Source: an uncultured Rikenellaceae bacterium (lineage in GTDB: Bacteria; Bacteroidota; Bacteroidia; Bacteroidales; Rikenellaceae). From it: a stretch of DNA of 43,555 nucleotides. Under the pieces are notes generated by a model. The model ran no database searches. It was not told the DNA's origin and worked only from the letters and a program-made list of their open reading frames with translations. The position numbers and the translations under genes were made by a program. Shown here in pieces: positions 1-7,244 of the stretch. The DNA is taken from contig CAMQVY010000018.1 in the NCBI GenBank assembly GCA_947038405.1, positions 1 through 43,555 of the forward strand, read 5' to 3'. Each line of letters begins with the position of its first letter. Within the stretch, counting starts at the first letter, position 1.

Positions 1-113
1 TAACTTCTAAATAAATGTGTTTAAGCGCAATTAAAGGGTGTGACCAGATCATTCTTGGCCCTGCATACTCTTGTGATTTTTACAAATCAGTAGAATAAAA
101 AACTATTCTGAAA

Positions 114-407
114 ATGAATTTAAGTGATATTCCAGATGAAGAGCTTTGCAGATACCAGCAGGAGTTAATTCCGAAACTACTGAAGTATAAGCCATATCAA
201 TGGGTTGAAATATCATCTATTGCAAATGACTCCAGTAGATTCATTGAAATTGTTACATTACTTCATCATTTAAAAAATTTTGACAATTATATGGGTTGGT
301 CTTTAATCTCGATTAAAGAGAATTCATTGATTAGAGTTGATCCAATGACTATTTTAAAACCGCACAAAATAGCATATCAATGGAATAATAAACTATCAAT
401 ATTATGA
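114..407 (+). CDS. small phage protein, unknown function
   Basis: A 97-residue soluble protein with no recognised domain. The first half is acidic and helical and the middle (about residues 28-75) alternates helix and strand in a way that could be a small winged helix, but that is only an impression. Its stop overlaps the next start (ATGA), so the two are co-translated. It lies upstream of the late structural genes, where tailed phages often keep late regulators. The ATG at 114 has no Shine-Dalgarno sequence, which is normal for this phylum. Function unknown. Confidence 0.65.
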   Translation: MNLSDIPDEELCRYQQELIPKLLKYKPYQWVEISSIANDSSRFIEIVTLLHHLKNFDNYMGWSLISIKENSLIRVDPMTILKPHKIAYQWNNKLSIL

Positions 408-931
408 CAGTACAATTTAAAATAGATGGACAGATGTATGCGGACTTTCTGAAATATCTATTTCCACCGCAAGAAGATGGGACATTGCAAGTATCAATGA
501 CTCACGGATTAGGAGTTTTATTTGCACTATTCGCAAAGGAATCAATTATACAGATGCCCCCACCTACTGGGGCATCTGTATGTTCGTTAAATCTACCAGA
601 CTGCAAAATGACAAAAAAACTCAAAAACAGATGGTTGTATTTTGACACTCACTCAACTTATTTACTCAATAAAGCACTAAAGGCGTACTTTGCTATCGAC
701 TTCTCAACATATCTTCAGCTAGGTGAAGGAGTGCATAAAAAGAAAGATATTATTGAAGCCTACATCTTCTCTAGGAGACTAATAAATACGGACAATCTGG
801 AGAGCCTTCAAAAGAAAGCCTATCGACGTGAGCTAACTAAAATAAAGTTTATAGTAAAGATCCTAACTCGTAAAGGGAAATACATAAATGAATCAATAGA
901 TAGGAGTGGCATTCAGAGCAAAAAAAACTAA
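404..931 (+). CDS. phage protein of unknown function with basic C-terminus
   Basis: A 175-residue protein overlapping the previous gene by 4 nt. Residues 1-60 contain a hydrophobic strand and helix region. Residues about 85-130 are aromatic-rich, and the tail from about 135 is strongly basic, which suggests nucleic-acid binding. It resembles an unnamed protein I associate with Bacteroidetes prophages, but I cannot name a family. A perfect 13-bp inverted repeat lies inside it (548-581). It is the last gene of this group before a hairpin and the late promoter region, so a regulatory role is possible but unproven. Confidence 0.65.
   Translation: MTVQFKIDGQMYADFLKYLFPPQEDGTLQVSMTHGLGVLFALFAKESIIQMPPPTGASVCSLNLPDCKMTKKLKNRWLYFDTHSTYLLNKALKAYFAIDFSTYLQLGEGVHKKKDIIEAYIFSRRLINTDNLESLQKKAYRRELTKIKFIVKILTRKGKYINESIDRSGIQSKKN
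548..581. repeat. perfect 13-bp hairpin inside a coding region
   Basis: ATACAGATGCCCC (548-560) and GGGGCATCTGTAT (569-581) are exact reverse complements around an 8-nt loop. The hairpin is in frame within the 175-residue phage protein and its C/G content stands out against the flanks. No T tract follows, so it is not a normal intrinsic terminator. Confidence 0.8.
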
Positions 932-946
932 AATAATAAAAGGGCG

Positions 947-971
947 ATTTCGGCTTTTTTACGGCCGAAAT
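947..971. repeat. 8-bp hairpin in the 931-990 gap
   Basis: ATTTCGGC (947-954) pairs with GCCGAAAT (964-971). The six T residues are in the loop, and an A-rich run follows on the + strand. It separates the first two genes from the 105-residue gene. It could attenuate transcription but is not a textbook terminator on either strand. Confidence 0.5.
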
Positions 972-989
972 GGAAAAAAAAGATAAAAT

Positions 990-1307
990 ATGATAAGTAT
1001 AATACAACGAATATCAATTACAAGGAGTGATGACAATGATTGTCATTGGTACGATTTAGAGATCGTCCCTGCAACTGGCGAGATAGAAACATCTACAAAA
1101 ACAGATACTCAGGGTAAAAAAAAGACTACCACATTAAAAGTAAAGGTAAAAGAGCTACACCAATACATTAACGACAACCTCAAGGTTAGGATTTATGCAA
1201 CGAATAGAGACTTGTTAGAACTTGGAACTATAGATGTTCCAGTAATATTCGAGGTTAAAGAGAGTAAGGTTATTGAAATATCATTTGAATACATAACCAA
1301 AGGATAA
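990..1307 (+). CDS. small phage protein upstream of the first late promoter
   Basis: A 105-residue protein, mostly beta-strand by composition, with a Lys/Thr-rich middle (about residues 38-55) and no recognised motif. It stands alone between the hairpin at 947-971 and the late promoter at 1316-1352, so it is not part of the head operon. The ATG at 990 is the only reasonable start. No homologue recognised; a small phage regulator or a DNA- or virion-associated protein are both possible. Confidence 0.6.
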   Translation: MISIIQRISITRSDDNDCHWYDLEIVPATGEIETSTKTDTQGKKKTTTLKVKVKELHQYINDNLKVRIYATNRDLLELGTIDVPVIFEVKESKVIEISFEYITKG

Positions 1308-1315
1308 CACCCTCT

Positions 1316-1352
1316 ACGTCCTTTTCTACACTACTACATCAGTGTAGTTTTG
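1316..1352 (+). promoter_or_regulatory. phage late promoter P1 (head operon)
   Basis: ACGTCC then TTTT (1322-1325), a 19-nt spacer, then TAGTTTTG (1345-1352). The -7 box fits the Bacteroidota consensus TAnnTTTG. The upstream block and the exact spacing are shared with three other sites at 11313, 16199 and 22431. The spacer carries the dyad CTACACT/AGTGTAG (1326-1332, 1341-1347). The protease ATG follows 12 nt after the box. Confidence 0.75.
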
Positions 1353-1364
1353 TAGAAAAAGGAT

Positions 1365-2240
1365 ATGAGTCCACTTAATCACTATATACATGAGCTTACA
1401 AGTGCGAGGTGGTCGCTGCTAAATGCAGAGACTAACCTCGGTTTACTTATGGAGCAAACGAAGCTATCTCCTCAAGGAGGAGCCGATCAACCTGAGTTCA
1501 CTACAACTCAATATCAAGCTAACAGCCCATTTTTTAGAAATCAAGAGAGCAGCTCAAATCTATACGTTGCAGTTCTACCAATCATCGGAACAATAACTAA
1601 ATACCCTACATGGAGTAGCTACGGTACATGGAGTAGCTACGGTACAAATACCTATGCAAAGGAGATAATCAAAGCAGCTAACAACGATGAGATATGTGGA
1701 TTAGTTATATCTATTGATTCACCAGGGGGCAATCTGAATGCAATCCCTGTAATAAAGAGTGCTATTGAGATCTTCAAAGCTACTAAAAAACCAATAGTTG
1801 CCCACTCTTCTAACTGTAATAGTGCCGCCTACTGGATAGCATCTCAATGTAATATGATTTATGCTGAATCCGAAATGTCGGAATTTGGCTCTATTGGTAT
1901 GTTCTGTACCATCATGGATTACGAGGGGTGGTTTGAAAAGGAGGGGATAAAAGTTCACACCATCTATGCTGATGAGTCTCCAGATAAAAACATAGCACAA
2001 AAAGAGGCATTTGAAGGTGAGTACAAGCTTATAAAAGAGAAAATGACTCCACTAATTAAAGTATTCCATAATGATGTTAAGTCTGGTCGCACTGGAAGAC
2101 TCAAGGCTGATGGTGCTGGTGTACTCACAGGTGCTACATTCTTAGCACCTGAAGCAATAAAGAGTGGTTTGGTGGATTCAATCCAAACACTAGATCAAGT
2201 AATCCAAAATGTAATCGTAATGTCAAACTTAAAAGAATAA
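1365..2240 (+). CDS. S49 (SppA/ClpP-fold) prohead protease
   Basis: A 291-residue serine peptidase of the S49 family, probably maturing the prohead by cleaving the scaffold-like part of the capsid precursor encoded directly downstream. The beta-strand and SPGG oxyanion turn (about residues 114-122) and the nucleophile in NSAAYWIAS (S153) are both present. K208, about 55 residues further on, is where the general-base lysine of this family falls. It is first in the head operon behind promoter P1. Oddity: an exact six-residue duplication, WSSYGT, at 83-94, caused by an 18-bp tandem repeat. The family is clear; the substrate is inferred from position. Confidence 0.88.
   Translation: MSPLNHYIHELTSARWSLLNAETNLGLLMEQTKLSPQGGADQPEFTTTQYQANSPFFRNQESSSNLYVAVLPIIGTITKYPTWSSYGTWSSYGTNTYAKEIIKAANNDEICGLVISIDSPGGNLNAIPVIKSAIEIFKATKKPIVAHSSNCNSAAYWIASQCNMIYAESEMSEFGSIGMFCTIMDYEGWFEKEGIKVHTIYADESPDKNIAQKEAFEGEYKLIKEKMTPLIKVFHNDVKSGRTGRLKADGAGVLTGATFLAPEAIKSGLVDSIQTLDQVIQNVIVMSNLKE
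1611..1646 (+). repeat. 18-bp tandem duplication in the protease gene
   Basis: Two perfect copies of TGGAGTAGCTACGGTACA, at 1611-1628 and 1629-1646. The reading frame is kept, giving WSSYGT twice. The repeat lies upstream of the catalytic core, in the N-terminal strand region. Confidence 0.9.
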
Positions 2241-2245
2241 TTATT

Positions 2246-3853
2246 ATGACCAAAACAAAATCAACAAAAAAATCAGTGAAAGATTATTTCCTTGGTGTGT
2301 TTAATACTGACGCATTTGCAAAAAATGAAGCAGGTTTAGAGATACTGACTACTGAACAGCGAGACACTATCGCATCTCAGTTCGGACAAGAGTCTGTAAC
2401 TGCAATCGAATCTACGATTCTAAATCTTAAAACATCATCTGAAAGTGAGAACCCTGCTGAATTTATTGGTGCTATTGCCAATGAGTTAGGAAGTGTGAGA
2501 GATATAGAAAAAGCGTATAAAGCACTGCAAACGGAGCACTCAACACTTCAGAGTACTAATAGTACCCTACAAGCACAAGTTGCAACACTATCGACACAAG
2601 GAGAAGTTCCACCGCCAGCAATGGGAGTGAGCACAGGTGCAGCACCTCAAAAATTCACTGTTGATTCTAGTTTCTCACATAACCAATTTGCTGCATCAAA
2701 TATTGCATCAAGGATGCAAGGAAATGCTGTATTTGGAGCAACAGAGAGTACTATTGATGTCGCAGAATTGAAAAGAGCCTTCGGAACATACCTATCACAA
2801 GGGACTAAGATCGAGATTATTAAACAGTACTCAAGTGGCTTTACGAGTGCTCCGTTTTTCACTAAGACTCAGGCTATTACAGAGTACCGAGCAACTCAAG
2901 CACTCATTACATCGGTTGTACAGCAATTTTCTGCTAAATGGACAGCTAGAGGTAAGGCAAAATTTACACCTATCGTTATCAAAAACCGCAGGCATAAAGT
3001 AAACTTTTCGATAATTCCTGCGGAGGTTGCAGACTCTTGGTTAATGTATCTATATTCAGAAAATATGTCACCAGATCAGATGCCTATCACAAAATATATT
3101 ATTGATAATATTTTGATGCCATCAATTTTGAATGATATTGAGATGTTGATGATAGGTAAGGGTAAGTACAAGGAGCTTGGAGTTGATGAGATCGGGACAC
3201 CTAGCGACACAATGGACGGTATCGAGACAATTCTAGTTGAAGCAAACAAGGTTAAAGATACAGCTGCGACAACTAACATAAACTTCTACAAGCCACAAAC
3301 TGCAATAAATCTTCTTACTGCGACAGATGAAGAGGTACGAAAATTCATAGATGAATTCGCAGAAGATATTAGTCCGCTATTTCAGAATATTAAGATGCCT
3401 GTGTGTTGTTCCAGAGAGGTATTTATAAAGTACTGCCGAGGACACAAAGCAAAATGGACAGAAGGTAGTGGTATTAATGACTCCTCTTTTCAAGCAAAAT
3501 TCATTGACTTTACGAACTTTTCGTTAAGACCAATGGATTGTCTATATGGATCACCAATTATTTTTTCAACACCAAAGGAGAATCTTAAATTATTAGATAA
3601 TATTAACACTCCTCAAAATTTAATCAACGACGTTCAGAAACACGATTATGAATTTCGTTTGTATGGTGAGTTTTGGATGGCAGTAGGTCTTGCAATTGGA
3701 GAGGCTGTGTTTGCTTACGTTCCAGCGGGATATGATCCTCAAGCTAAAATTAGTGGTGACCCAACAAACCTAGATAGATGGACTAAAGGAACTGGAGGTA
3801 TAGTAGCTAAAGAAGTAGTTTCAGAGAGTGGCGAAGTAGCAGAAGGAGTATAG
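2246..3853 (+). CDS. major capsid protein with N-terminal scaffold-like region
   Basis: A 535-residue protein placed immediately after the protease, in the usual protease-capsid pairing. Residues 1-120 look like a scaffold: charged, with a coiled-coil stretch about 85-118 (leucines spaced in heptads), then a Pro/Ala/Gly linker at 121-135. From about 137 the composition becomes that of a compact mixed alpha/beta shell protein with many Asn, Phe and Tyr. This suggests a fused delta domain removed by the S49 protease, with cleavage near the linker (inferred). The ATG at 2246 follows the protease stop by 5 nt. No domain is recognised by motif; the call rests on size, position and layout. Confidence 0.75.
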   Translation: MTKTKSTKKSVKDYFLGVFNTDAFAKNEAGLEILTTEQRDTIASQFGQESVTAIESTILNLKTSSESENPAEFIGAIANELGSVRDIEKAYKALQTEHSTLQSTNSTLQAQVATLSTQGEVPPPAMGVSTGAAPQKFTVDSSFSHNQFAASNIASRMQGNAVFGATESTIDVAELKRAFGTYLSQGTKIEIIKQYSSGFTSAPFFTKTQAITEYRATQALITSVVQQFSAKWTARGKAKFTPIVIKNRRHKVNFSIIPAEVADSWLMYLYSENMSPDQMPITKYIIDNILMPSILNDIEMLMIGKGKYKELGVDEIGTPSDTMDGIETILVEANKVKDTAATTNINFYKPQTAINLLTATDEEVRKFIDEFAEDISPLFQNIKMPVCCSREVFIKYCRGHKAKWTEGSGINDSSFQAKFIDFTNFSLRPMDCLYGSPIIFSTPKENLKLLDNINTPQNLINDVQKHDYEFRLYGEFWMAVGLAIGEAVFAYVPAGYDPQAKISGDPTNLDRWTKGTGGIVAKEVVSESGEVAEGV

Positions 3854-3877
3854 TAAATAACTTAATAAATAAATATT

Positions 3878-4444
3878 ATGACATATACAAAAAAATCCAT
3901 CCCTAAAGATGGCAGCGGTCCAGGAACTCCAAACGCAAAGATGGGTGAATTCATCTTTATAGATACTGATAGCGTATTAACAGAACCAACTAGAGAGTCT
4001 GGAACTGCTACGTACACTGGAGAACTAGTGCTTAAAGAGACAGAACTAGCAACAAGTATATACATCACCAACGAGACAATAGAGGTAACCGAAGAGCATA
4101 CTGGAGAGACTGATGGTCGTGGGATAATCAAAGGGGTGAAAGGAAGTCATCCAGGGGATTCAGTGGATATACGAAATTTCACTGAAGCAACTCTAAACAA
4201 AGCAGGTATCTTATTATTCAAAGAATTTACTAAAGGTAAGTGGGTGGTAAGAAAAATAGGTTCGCTTGCAAATCCTTGCTACTTAGAGCTTGAGTATGCA
4301 AATAACAAAACAACTAGAAGTAGAATTCTATCATTTAAACAAAAAATTGCAGATGAATTCACTATCGGAGATTACGCTGGAAAACTTCCTGCGGTAGCAA
4401 CAAGTGGAGCAACTCCAGTTGTTGCAACTAACGAAGGGGCATAA
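3878..4444 (+). CDS. putative virion structural protein (head decoration or tail tube)
   Basis: A 188-residue protein rich in Thr, Gly and beta-strand-forming residues, with no signal peptide or membrane segment. The C-terminal 20 residues are a low-complexity Ala/Thr/Val tail. It follows the capsid gene by 24 nt. The position fits a decoration or minor head protein; the beta-rich composition would also suit a tail-tube protein displaced from its usual place. I recognise no family. Confidence 0.6.
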   Translation: MTYTKKSIPKDGSGPGTPNAKMGEFIFIDTDSVLTEPTRESGTATYTGELVLKETELATSIYITNETIEVTEEHTGETDGRGIIKGVKGSHPGDSVDIRNFTEATLNKAGILLFKEFTKGKWVVRKIGSLANPCYLELEYANNKTTRSRILSFKQKIADEFTIGDYAGKLPAVATSGATPVVATNEGA

Positions 4445-4454
4445 AACCAATATT

Positions 4455-5099
4455 ATGGCAAAAAAGGAAAAAGATAATACACCAATCTCAACAATTGAGA
4501 TTGGTCACAATAAAAGTGAAGTTTCACAGATTATTGAGACACCAATTGATACAGATCCAAAAACACAATTGATTGTTTGCGCCTATGAGGGGACTGAGCA
4601 GACAATGCAACGTATTTGGGATTCAATGTGCGAAACTCCATCCTTAGTTTTTGGAATTGATGAGAACACATCTTACAAAGATGTTATAGCATCGTGCATT
4701 GCAGATCAAGATATAGCGGACAAATTTATATTTGTCCCTGCTAATGTTATTCCTTGTAGTCCAATTCTACTTGAGGAGATGTTTACTCCTCAGGTTCTAT
4801 TGGATTCAAAAAGAGGAATAAGCTATGATTTACCTATGCGTATAGATAAAGATCTAATCATAGAATTAGTCTCAGATGTAAATAGTTCGGATAGAGAGAT
4901 GTTTGAAGCGTACTTGAGAACTCTCAATCGTGCAGTATTTGCTAGTCACTATTTTGGAAATACTGTTGCAGTCGTACTACGATCAAATCCCGACCTAGAG
5001 GTTCTCAAGGAAGCTATGAAGACAAGAAAGTTTATACGAACCTCTGCCGTTGGATTTAAGGCATCATCTCATCTATTAAAAGAGCTCATTCGTGACTAA
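4455..5099 (+). CDS. phage protein with weak glycosyltransferase-like pattern
   Basis: A 214-residue protein starting at ATG 4455, chosen because earlier in-frame starts would run into the preceding gene. Residues about 40-110 have an alternating strand/helix layout with the segment IFVPANVIPCSP, which resembles the nucleotide-sugar-binding part of GT-A-fold glycosyltransferases. The acidic DxD that binds metal is not present there (PAN instead). It may be a degenerate enzyme used structurally, or the resemblance may be chance. It overlaps the next gene by 8 nt, so it belongs to the head operon. Confidence 0.5.
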   Translation: MAKKEKDNTPISTIEIGHNKSEVSQIIETPIDTDPKTQLIVCAYEGTEQTMQRIWDSMCETPSLVFGIDENTSYKDVIASCIADQDIADKFIFVPANVIPCSPILLEEMFTPQVLLDSKRGISYDLPMRIDKDLIIELVSDVNSSDREMFEAYLRTLNRAVFASHYFGNTVAVVLRSNPDLEVLKEAMKTRKFIRTSAVGFKASSHLLKELIRD

Positions 5100-5754
5100 T
5101 GAAGTTCAAATATGGTTGAATTCAGGAGCCGAGGTCAATGAAGGACTTCGGCTCTTAAATAAATATACTCCAAATAAACACTTAGCTCGACTAGTTGAAC
5201 TTAATCCAAAGTTTAAACACTTGTTAATAAAAGCTCTTGCACCGGAACATATTGTACTGGTTCAAGAACCACCCAAACAAACATCAAAAAGTTTTAGAAC
5301 TGAGTGGTCATTTTTAAGAGAGCCTACTTGTCCAAATGAACTAAAAGTTTTAGCGGCAGATAAGATAACAACGTACTGCAACTACATCGAAGCACATGAT
5401 GCACTATTTGACTGTACAACCAATAAAGAGTGCTATGAGGTTGCAAAACGAGTAGTCACTAACTTCATTGAAAATAATGAGATATACCAAGAGCTGAAAT
5501 TTTACAAGGAGCATAAACACATACTAGGGAAACACCACTACTTCAATGAGCAGAAGCGAATAAATGAGCTGCGTAAATTATCTCTACGAGAATTAATCCA
5601 AAAACAAGATAACCTCAAGGAGGCAATATGGAGGATTAACAGTGAGATACTCAAGCGGAATAAACCACACTTAGAAGCCAAAAGAGAGGTTTCAATCAAG
5701 GCAAAAACAGCAGAGCTTGCAGAAATAGAGAGATTAATTGAACAATATGAATAA
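5092..5754 (+). CDS. conserved phage protein in head/packaging module
   Basis: A 220-residue soluble protein with a helical, highly charged C-terminal half (about 140-220) that looks like a long coiled coil. The opening WLNSGAEVNEGLRLLNKY pattern is one I associate with unnamed proteins of Bacteroidetes prophages between capsid and terminase. It overlaps its neighbours by 8 and 17 nt, so it is tightly coupled to them. A possible head-assembly or scaffolding accessory; function unknown. An 11-bp hairpin lies just inside its 5' end (5126-5154). Confidence 0.6.
   Translation: MTNEVQIWLNSGAEVNEGLRLLNKYTPNKHLARLVELNPKFKHLLIKALAPEHIVLVQEPPKQTSKSFRTEWSFLREPTCPNELKVLAADKITTYCNYIEAHDALFDCTTNKECYEVAKRVVTNFIENNEIYQELKFYKEHKHILGKHHYFNEQKRINELRKLSLRELIQKQDNLKEAIWRINSEILKRNKPHLEAKREVSIKAKTAELAEIERLIEQYE
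5126..5154. repeat. 11-bp hairpin just inside a phage gene
   Basis: GAGCCGAGGTC (5126-5136) pairs with GACTTCGGCTC (5144-5154) with one G-U wobble and a 7-nt loop. It begins 35 nt after the start codon of the 220-residue gene. Confidence 0.65.
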
Positions 5755-6334
5755 ACTATTTGAAATAAATGAACTATTTGATTCTATTAATACCCCTATT
5801 GATAGCAACTCATCAATAGCAATCGAGAAATTTCAAAATATGCACTTTGAAAAGGTTGAATCTCTAAAACAACTTATGGGACGAATCCCTGAAGATGGTG
5901 AGATCTTCTTTCTCTGGACTAAAAATTCATTTAATGCTTTCACATTTATCACCTATGTGATAAAGTACTTTGGCATTGTTGAAGAGCTAAATTTCTCTAC
6001 TTACGCTATAAATGAGAGAATACTTTCATCTATGGTAAAGTGGTATGATAAAGGTGCAATTAAGAGTATATATATCTGCATATCAGACTCAATAAGATCT
6101 CGTGTACCGAAGATAAACAACCAGTTGCAGACATACGCTAACGAAAGGGATATAACCATCGGATACTCTTGGAACCACTCAAAGGTTACATTAATTAAAA
6201 CAGCTAATCATCACTTTGTTATTTGTGGTTCGGGAAATTTCTCCGAAAATGCAATGAACGAACAATACACATTTACCGAAAATGAAAAACTTTTTAACTT
6301 CTATCGAGGATGTATTAGGGGCACGACTGAGTAA
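5738..6334 (+). CDS. single-HKD phospholipase-D-fold protein (putative nuclease)
   Basis: A 198-residue protein. Its C-terminal part carries a PLD-superfamily signature: HSK at 147-149 (HxK), then GSGN at 164-167 and E175 downstream, the pattern of single-HKD phosphodiesterases that act as homodimers. Such enzymes include DNA nucleases and have a catalytic phosphohistidine. It lies immediately before the terminase genes, overlapping terS by 53 nt, so a role in DNA packaging, end processing or defence against competing DNA is possible. The usual Asp after HxK(x)4 is not obvious, so activity is uncertain. ATG 5738 or 5747 may be the start. Confidence 0.6.
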   Translation: MNNMNKLFEINELFDSINTPIDSNSSIAIEKFQNMHFEKVESLKQLMGRIPEDGEIFFLWTKNSFNAFTFITYVIKYFGIVEELNFSTYAINERILSSMVKWYDKGAIKSIYICISDSIRSRVPKINNQLQTYANERDITIGYSWNHSKVTLIKTANHHFVICGSGNFSENAMNEQYTFTENEKLFNFYRGCIRGTTE

Positions 6335-7244
6335 CGATTACTTAGAAAATCTCGAAAAATTTGGTGCGCTAGAGTGGGATTCAAAAAAAATAATTATCTA
6401 CTTTGGCTTTGAACAAGAAGATGCCAATCTCTTTAATATTGAATTTTCAGCCCAAAACAGTAAAATTAGAAGAACTTACGAAAAGGGGAGATTAAAAGCT
6501 ATTGCAGATATAGAGTTCAATCTACTTAAAGATGCCACAAGTGGTAATATTAATGCTATACAAGAGCTTAATAAATTAAGATCAGCCAAGAAATTTTCAT
6601 TTACCAAGCTCGATATTATAGGAGGATTTACCGACGTTGCAGTATTTGAGCGCATACAAGAGTATATATCCACTGGATCATCAGGTGTGCTGACAAATGA
6701 AGAGAAAGAGTATTTTGACACACTAAACATAATATACAGTCTTGATGGACATTACGGAAAGCGTAATACAATCAAGTTTATAAAAAAATACGCTAAAGTA
6801 TCATACGAAAAAGCTAGTGCACTATACTATGAGGCTTGTGAGATGTTTTACAGCGGACAACAGCTATCAAGGGATGCTCTTCGGGCAAAGTCGGCAGAGC
6901 GTTTAGATACACTATACTCACTAGCTTTAGCATCTGTTAAAACTCCAAAAGATATTGAGATTGTTGCTAATATTGAAGTGCAGCGTGCAAAAATACTAGC
7001 ACTAGACAAACCCGATCCTATTTTTTTACCTAAAGAACAGTATATAAAACAGGTGCGATTATTATCCACTTCCTCAGAAACAATAGGAATAAAAGCAATT
7101 AATCGAGATGAATTAACGAAACAAATAAATTCAATTCCAGATATTTCTGAAGCGATAAAAAGACGAATCCGACAAGAGAGTGGAGTTGATAATGTTGATA
7201 TCATTGAATATATAAAGAATGGCACACAGGAAGAAGATAGATAA
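6282..7244 (+). CDS. putative terminase small subunit
   Basis: A 320-residue, mostly helical, charged protein directly upstream of the large terminase and overlapping it by 26 nt. Residues about 35-95 (a short helix pair, then an acidic and basic helix with NAIQELNKLR) resemble the DNA-binding and oligomerisation helices of phage TerS proteins. The long helical C-terminus would contact TerL. It is larger than most TerS proteins. Its start overlaps the PLD-like gene by 53 nt, an unusually long overlap, but the downstream reading frame has no better ATG. Confidence 0.6.
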   Translation: MKNFLTSIEDVLGARLSNDYLENLEKFGALEWDSKKIIIYFGFEQEDANLFNIEFSAQNSKIRRTYEKGRLKAIADIEFNLLKDATSGNINAIQELNKLRSAKKFSFTKLDIIGGFTDVAVFERIQEYISTGSSGVLTNEEKEYFDTLNIIYSLDGHYGKRNTIKFIKKYAKVSYEKASALYYEACEMFYSGQQLSRDALRAKSAERLDTLYSLALASVKTPKDIEIVANIEVQRAKILALDKPDPIFLPKEQYIKQVRLLSTSSETIGIKAINRDELTKQINSIPDISEAIKRRIRQESGVDNVDIIEYIKNGTQEEDR

